NCBI RefSeq assembly: GCF_025141175.1
Contig: NZ_CP081155.1
Span: forward strand, 2,323,001 to 2,387,000
Length of the DNA: 64,000 bases
From: Jannaschia sp. M317
Lineage (GTDB): Bacteria; Pseudomonadota; Alphaproteobacteria; Rhodobacterales; Rhodobacteraceae
Direction of reading: 5' to 3'
Both the position numbers and the translations under genes were made by a program. The notes beneath the pieces are model-generated. The model saw nothing but the letters and a program-made list of their open reading frames with translations, was not told the origin of the DNA and ran no database searches. Of the stretch, positions 59,864-64,000 are shown in pieces. Position 1 is the first letter of the stretch, and each line of letters starts with the position of its first letter.

Positions 59864-60747
59864 ACCACCCCGAAGAAGAGCAGAACGCGACGCCCCTTCT
59901 ACCGGAGGAGGAACCGCCGCTATTCGATTTCGACATGGATCCGCCAAGCGAGCCGGTGACGGACAGCCGGTTTCAGGATCTGGCCCCGCGCCTGATCACC
60001 GCCGTCTTGCTGCTGCTGGTCGGGGGCGTGGCAATCTGGTTGGGCGGCATCTGGTTCACGGCGCTGATCTCGCTTTGCGTGGGTGTCATGTTGTGGGAAC
60101 TGTCTACGATGGTGCGCACGGGACCAAAGCGCGCGCGGCTGATGGCCTGCGTGGGCGGCGGTGCGCTGTTCCTGACGCAGTTCCTGCCGGTCGGTTTTGC
60201 CCTGCCGCTTCTGATGCTTGTGCCGATGACGGCGATCGCCTTCATTCGGCATCACCGCCGCCTGATGGTCGGTTTTTCCGCGGCGATTGTTCTTGCAGGG
60301 TTGTCGCTGACCGAACACCTGACGCAGTTCGGTTTCGTCTGGATGATCTGGCTTATCCTGGTTGTGGTCGCCTCTGACGTGATGGGCTATTTCGCCGGGC
60401 GCATTCTGGGCGGGCCGAAATTCTGGCCCCGCGTCAGTCCCAAAAAGACCTGGTCCGGCACCATCGCGGGTTGGGTCGGGGCCGGTCTGATCGGCTGGAT
60501 CTGGGTGATCTGGCAAGATGCCGGATGGGAAACCGTCGGCATTTCCGTCGCGCTGGCGATGATGGCGCAGATGGGCGACATCGCGGAATCCGCGGTCAAG
60601 CGGAAGATGGGCGTCAAGGACAGCTCCAACCTGTTGCCGGGCCATGGCGGCCTGTTCGACCGGTTCGACGCGATGCTGGGCGCTGCGCTGATGCTGTTGG
60701 TGATCGAGTCGCTGTCGGAATTCCCGCCGGTTCCGGGCATCGGATGA
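59860..60747 (+). CDS. cdsA: Phosphatidate cytidylyltransferase
   Basis: Makes CDP-diacylglycerol for phospholipids; integral membrane enzyme. 295 residues with an acidic 50-residue N-terminal extension and about seven helices. The family signature is SDVMGYFAGRILGGPKFWPRVSPKKTWSGTIAG (in parts) near residue 170, and LLPGHGGLFDRFDAMLGA near the C-terminus. Translationally coupled to uppS and dxr by 4-bp overlaps. Confidence 0.95.
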   Translation: MNHPEEEQNATPLLPEEEPPLFDFDMDPPSEPVTDSRFQDLAPRLITAVLLLLVGGVAIWLGGIWFTALISLCVGVMLWELSTMVRTGPKRARLMACVGGGALFLTQFLPVGFALPLLMLVPMTAIAFIRHHRRLMVGFSAAIVLAGLSLTEHLTQFGFVWMIWLILVVVASDVMGYFAGRILGGPKFWPRVSPKKTWSGTIAGWVGAGLIGWIWVIWQDAGWETVGISVALAMMAQMGDIAESAVKRKMGVKDSSNLLPGHGGLFDRFDAMLGAALMLLVIESLSEFPPVPGIG

Positions 60748-61907
60748 GACGTGTTTCCGTTTTCGGCGCGACCGGGTCCATCGGTCAGAATACGCTCGAT
60801 TTGATTGCGCGGGCCCCCGATGACTATGACGTGGTTGCGCTGACGGGGGCGGGGAACGTTTCCCGATTGGCGAGGGATGCCAAACGGTTGCACGCTGACG
60901 TTGCGGTAACGGCGCGCGTCGATCTGCTGGATGATCTGAAGGCCGCGCTGGCAGGCTCCGGGATCGAGGCCGCGGCCGGCGATGCGGCCTTGTTGGAGGC
61001 GGCGGACCGACCGACCGACTGGGTGATGTCCGCCATCGTCGGCGCCGCCGGGTTGAAACCCGGTTTGCGGGCCCTGCGCCACGGTGGCACGCTGGCCCTG
61101 GCCAACAAGGAATCGCTGGTCTGCGCGGGCCCGTTGCTGCTGTCGGAGGCACGCCGGTACGGGGCCACCATCCTGCCGGTGGACAGCGAACATTCGGCCG
61201 TCTTTCAGGCGCTGGTCGGCGAAGACCCTGCTGCGGTCGAAAAGATCATCATTACCGGATCGGGCGGAGGACTGCGCGACTGGCCATTGGACCGGTTGAC
61301 GCAAGCCACACCCGAAGATGCGGGCAGCCACCCCAATTGGGATATGGGCCAGCGGATCACCATCGACAGCGCGTCGATGTTCAACAAGGCGATGGAGCTG
61401 ATTGAAACCAAAGAGTTCTTTGGCACCCCTCCGGGCGGCATCGACACCGTGATTCATCCCCAAAGCCTGATGCATGCGCTGGTGCAGTTCCGCGACGGCG
61501 CGCTGATGGCGCATCTGGGCGCGCCCGATATGCGCCATGCGATCGGCTACGCGCTACACTGGCCCGACCGGCGGGACCTGCCGGTGGACCGGCTGGACCT
61601 GACGACGATCGGGCAGCTCGATTTCCACGCACCCGATCCGGCGCGCTATCCGGCGCTCGCGCTCGCGCGGGCTGTCATGGCGGGGGGCGGATTGCGGGGG
61701 GCTGCGTTCAACGCGGCCAAGGAATACGCGCTCGACCTTTTCATCGCGCGCGAGATCCGGTTCACCGACATGGCGATCCACGTTGCCGAGACGCTGGAAA
61801 CAATGGAAGCGCGCGGATGCCTTGATGCTGCCGCCTTGACCCTCGATATGGTGTTGGACACCGACCGAGAGGCGCGGGCGCTTACGCGCGCCGCTGCCTC
61901 CGCCTGA
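60744..61907 (+). CDS. dxr: 1-deoxy-D-xylulose 5-phosphate reductoisomerase
   Basis: Second step of the MEP isoprenoid pathway, feeding the isoprenoids used by UppS. 387 residues from ATG 60744, overlapping the cdsA stop by 4 bp. Seen: NADPH motif SVFGATGSIGQNTLDLI, LANKESLVCAG, LPVDSEHSAVFQ, ITGSGGGLRDW and the metal site in DMGQRITIDSASMFNKAMELIE (in parts). Confidence 0.97.
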   Translation: MRRVSVFGATGSIGQNTLDLIARAPDDYDVVALTGAGNVSRLARDAKRLHADVAVTARVDLLDDLKAALAGSGIEAAAGDAALLEAADRPTDWVMSAIVGAAGLKPGLRALRHGGTLALANKESLVCAGPLLLSEARRYGATILPVDSEHSAVFQALVGEDPAAVEKIIITGSGGGLRDWPLDRLTQATPEDAGSHPNWDMGQRITIDSASMFNKAMELIETKEFFGTPPGGIDTVIHPQSLMHALVQFRDGALMAHLGAPDMRHAIGYALHWPDRRDLPVDRLDLTTIGQLDFHAPDPARYPALALARAVMAGGGLRGAAFNAAKEYALDLFIAREIRFTDMAIHVAETLETMEARGCLDAAALTLDMVLDTDREARALTRAAASA

Positions 61908-61925
61908 GCAGGAGCCCTCGACCCC

Positions 61926-63260
61926 ATGGACGCAAGCCTCATCCCGCAATTCGGTGGACTGATCTGGACGCTGTTGGCCTTTGTCGTCGCGCTGTCGGTG
62001 ATCGTCGCGATCCACGAATACGGGCATTACATCGTCGGACGCTGGTGCGGCATCAAGGCGGATGTCTTTTCCATTGGCTTCGGCCCGATTTTGGCGAGCC
62101 GCGTGGATAAACATGGCACACGCTGGCAGTTGGCGGCGCTGCCGCTGGGCGGCTACGTGAAGTTCCGGGGCGACGCCAATGCCGCCTCGGTCGGTGATGA
62201 CGGCACCTTGTCAGAGATGACCGACGAGGAACGGGCCCAGACCATGACGGGGGCATCGCTTTGGCGGCGCGCGGCAACCGTGGCGGCAGGGCCGGTGTTC
62301 AACTTCATCCTGTCGATCCTCGTTTTTGCCGCCTTCGTCGGCATCGCAGGGCAGGCTGTCGAAGATCCGATTGTAGGCAAGATCAAGGAACTGCCTGCCG
62401 AGGTTCAGACCTTGGACGAGGGTGACAGGATCCTGTCGATCAACGGCACCGCCGTTGCGACCCTGCCGGATCTGACCAGCGCGGGCCGAGCCCTGACCGA
62501 GGCGGAAACAGCCACCTATGAGGTGGAGCGGGACGGCGTTCGCACCACGATTGAGGCCGCACTGCCCATGCCTGCGCGCATCGAGGTCGTGCAGCCCCGG
62601 TCCGCCGCGTGGGATATCGGGCTGGAGGCGGGCGACGTCATCCGCCGGGTCGATGGCACGCCGATCCATTCCTTCGGGGCGCTTCAGGCAATTGTGGCCG
62701 AAACCCAAGGCACGCCTTTGACCCTGGATGTCTGGCGCGCTGGCGAGATGCTGGAATTCACCCTGGTTCCCCGCAGCATGGATTTGCCGACGCCCGAAGG
62801 CGGCTTCGAGCAGCGCTGGCTGATCGGCATTACCGGCGGGTTGATGTTCGATCCCATGACCGAGCGCGCGGGGCCGATCAATGCGCTGTCCTATGGTGTC
62901 GATCAGACGATCTATATCGTCCGGCAGTCATTGTCGGCCCTGTCACACATCGTCACCGGTCAGATCAGCACCTGTAATTTGTCTGGTCCCATCGGCATTG
63001 CCGAAGTTTCGGGTGCCGCCGCAAGCCAGGGTTTCGATCAGTTCATCTGGTTCATTGCCGTCCTGTCAACCGCCGTGGGCCTGTTGAACCTGTTCCCGAT
63101 CCCGGTCCTGGATGGCGGGCACCTTGTGTTTTTCGCCTACGAGGCCGTTTCCGGCACGCCGCCGTCCGATCGCGCGGTGCGGGTTCTGATGTCGGTGGGG
63201 GTGGCTTTGATGGGCGCGCTGATGATGTTCGCTTTGTTCAACGATATTTTTTGCCCCTGA
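61926..63260 (+). CDS. rseP: RIP metalloprotease RseP
   Basis: Intramembrane site-2 protease that acts on anti-sigma factors in envelope stress. 444 residues. Active site H30-E31-Y-G-H34 in the first membrane helix and the LDG motif in LFPIPVLDGGHLV near the C-terminus; two PDZ-like domains lie between (about 125-290), for example AAWDIGLEAGDVIRRVDG. Position between dxr and bamA is the conserved order. Confidence 0.95.
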   Translation: MDASLIPQFGGLIWTLLAFVVALSVIVAIHEYGHYIVGRWCGIKADVFSIGFGPILASRVDKHGTRWQLAALPLGGYVKFRGDANAASVGDDGTLSEMTDEERAQTMTGASLWRRAATVAAGPVFNFILSILVFAAFVGIAGQAVEDPIVGKIKELPAEVQTLDEGDRILSINGTAVATLPDLTSAGRALTEAETATYEVERDGVRTTIEAALPMPARIEVVQPRSAAWDIGLEAGDVIRRVDGTPIHSFGALQAIVAETQGTPLTLDVWRAGEMLEFTLVPRSMDLPTPEGGFEQRWLIGITGGLMFDPMTERAGPINALSYGVDQTIYIVRQSLSALSHIVTGQISTCNLSGPIGIAEVSGAAASQGFDQFIWFIAVLSTAVGLLNLFPIPVLDGGHLVFFAYEAVSGTPPSDRAVRVLMSVGVALMGALMMFALFNDIFCP

Positions 63261-63359
63261 CCCGTACCCGGCGAATGGGTCCGGAATCGCCCCAGAGCTG
63301 CCCCATTCCTGCCGCAAACCGACGGCAGTTAAGGAGGACCAGCTTCCAGGGGAGTTTCC

Positions 63360-63485
63360 ATGCATCAGGTAAGAAACGGATATCGCGGGCTTTCCATCTT
63401 CATGGGCCTGAACATCGACCGCTTCCTTTCGGTCTTTGCGATTCTACTGGCCGTCGTTCTGGCCGGCTGGGTTCAGTCGTTCTGA
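63360..63485 (+). CDS. Candidate 41-residue membrane protein between rseP and bamA
   Basis: ATG at 63360 with GGGAG 5 bases upstream and an AAGGAGG a little further back. The product has a polar N-terminus (MHQVRNGYRGLSIFMGLNID) and one membrane helix (RFLSVFAILLAVVLAGWV). It sits in the 343-bp rseP-bamA gap and is followed by a GC-rich hairpin. Coding is likely but unproven; function unknown. Confidence 0.55.
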   Translation: MHQVRNGYRGLSIFMGLNIDRFLSVFAILLAVVLAGWVQSF

Positions 63486-63517
63486 CCCTCTGGCAACAGG
63501 TCCAGTTTGCAAGCAAA

Positions 63518-63538
63518 AGGCCGCCTTTCGGGCGGCCT
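63518..63538 (+). terminator. GC-rich hairpin before bamA
   Basis: AGGCCGCC and GGCGGCCT form an 8-bp stem around a 5-nt loop, downstream of the small ORF. Only a weak T-run follows, so readthrough into bamA is likely; it may act as an attenuator. Confidence 0.5.
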
Positions 63539-63603
63539 CTGCGCTTTGACAAGCCCACCCCCCTCGGCTAGGGATTTGGCCAAGAAGATTGCAAGTGGGG
63601 CGG

Positions 63604-64000
63604 ATGATTATGGACGAACGCGACGGGGCCAAGGGCTTGGCCGGTCGGGGGACGAAACCCCGCATGTTTGGACGTCTTCGCCTGACGGGAACCGCGTTGA
63701 TGGGCGCGCTGCTGATCGCGGGCGCAGCCGAGGCACAGAGTTTCCGGTTCAGCACCTTCGAGGTGCAGGGAAACCAGCGTATCGAAACGGCCTCCATCCT
63801 TGCCAACCTCGGCGTCACCCCGGGCCAGCCCGTCAGCGCGGCGGCCATCAATGACGGGTTTCAGCGGCTTCAGGCCTCTGGCCTGTTCGAGCGGGTCGAG
63901 GTCATTCCACAAGGTGGCAAGTTGTTGGTCATCGTCGAGGAATATCCGACCATCAACCGCATCAGTTTCGAGGGGAACAAGCGGCTGGATGACGAGGCGC
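63604..64000 (+). CDS. bamA: Outer-membrane assembly protein BamA, 3' end cut by window
   Basis: Core of the beta-barrel assembly machine. The visible 132 codons cover an unusually long polar N-terminus (about 25 residues), a signal peptide (LRLTGTALMGALLIAGAAEAQS) and the first POTRA domain (FRFSTFEVQGNQRIETASIL, FQRLQASGLFERVEVIPQGG) running into the second (INRISFEGNKRLDDEA). ATG 63604 and 63610 are both possible starts. The gene continues past the window end. Confidence 0.93.
   Translation, partial: MIMDERDGAKGLAGRGTKPRMFGRLRLTGTALMGALLIAGAAEAQSFRFSTFEVQGNQRIETASILANLGVTPGQPVSAAAINDGFQRLQASGLFERVEVIPQGGKLLVIVEEYPTINRISFEGNKRLDDEA

Overview
The window is about 64 kb of GC-rich chromosomal DNA from an alphaproteobacterium, most probably a member of the Rhodobacteraceae (Roseobacter group). 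The evidence is the sciP-ctrA pair, a lexA gene with the alphaproteobacterial SOS operator GTTC-N7-GTTC, the trpGDC-moaC-moeA block beside lexA, an Entner-Doudoroff edd-eda pair, and several protein families typical of Rhodobacteraceae (DUF6456, DUF6477, DUF2852, DUF1206, IalB). Genes are packed tightly, with many ATGA, GTGA or TGATG overlaps. I see no rRNA, tRNA, insertion sequence, prophage or CRISPR array. Only two stretches longer than 300 bp lack a conventional gene (6745-7154 and 39278-39641), and both look as if they may carry small RNAs.

Layout. 1-3.4 kb: end of an iron-type ABC ATPase and a divergent pair of cell-wall genes (DUF882 and an L,D-transpeptidase). 3.5-6.0 kb: lpxD, an acyl carrier protein and a ketoacyl synthase as one translationally coupled unit, suggesting dedicated acyl supply for lipid A. 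6.1-12.6 kb: IalB protein, HerA/YjgR ATPase, acetyltransferase, guaA, MttB-like methyltransferase. 12.6-16.9 kb: DUF6477, a DUF6456 protein that may be the gene-transfer-agent activator GafA, and a large animal-type haem peroxidase with repeats and a C-terminal Hint domain. 17-22 kb: gltA, gltX, comEC. 22-27 kb: lexA, then trpG-trpD-trpC-moaC-moeA. 27-33 kb: envelope and tRNA-modification genes. 33.5-39.3 kb: sciP, ctrA, ligA, recG and a newly noted 41-residue membrane protein behind an SOS box. 39.6-51 kb: metabolism (hisI, edd-eda under a perfect 26-bp palindrome, cysS, cimA, agmatinase, lipA). 51-56.5 kb: GAF-EAL phosphodiesterase, c-type cytochromes, MobA-like transferase, DUF1206, AraC regulator. 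56.5-64 kb: miaA, pyrH, frr, uppS, cdsA, dxr, rseP and the start of bamA, the classical envelope/isoprenoid operon, with two unlisted short membrane ORFs between its members.

Three regulatory themes connect distant genes. (1) CtrA-type sites: one exact TTAA-N7-TTAAC at 54694 and near matches upstream of ctrA, comEC and the DUF6456 gene; together with lexA and sciP these are the kinds of genes that in Rhodobacter capsulatus control gene-transfer-agent production and DNA uptake. (2) LexA sites: one at lexA and one at 39073 in front of the 41-residue membrane protein, a candidate damage-induced division or membrane regulator. (3) A LacI-type palindrome covering the edd promoter. The most novel-looking items are the SOS-linked small protein, the peroxidase-Hint fusion, and the candidate small RNA upstream of ialB.
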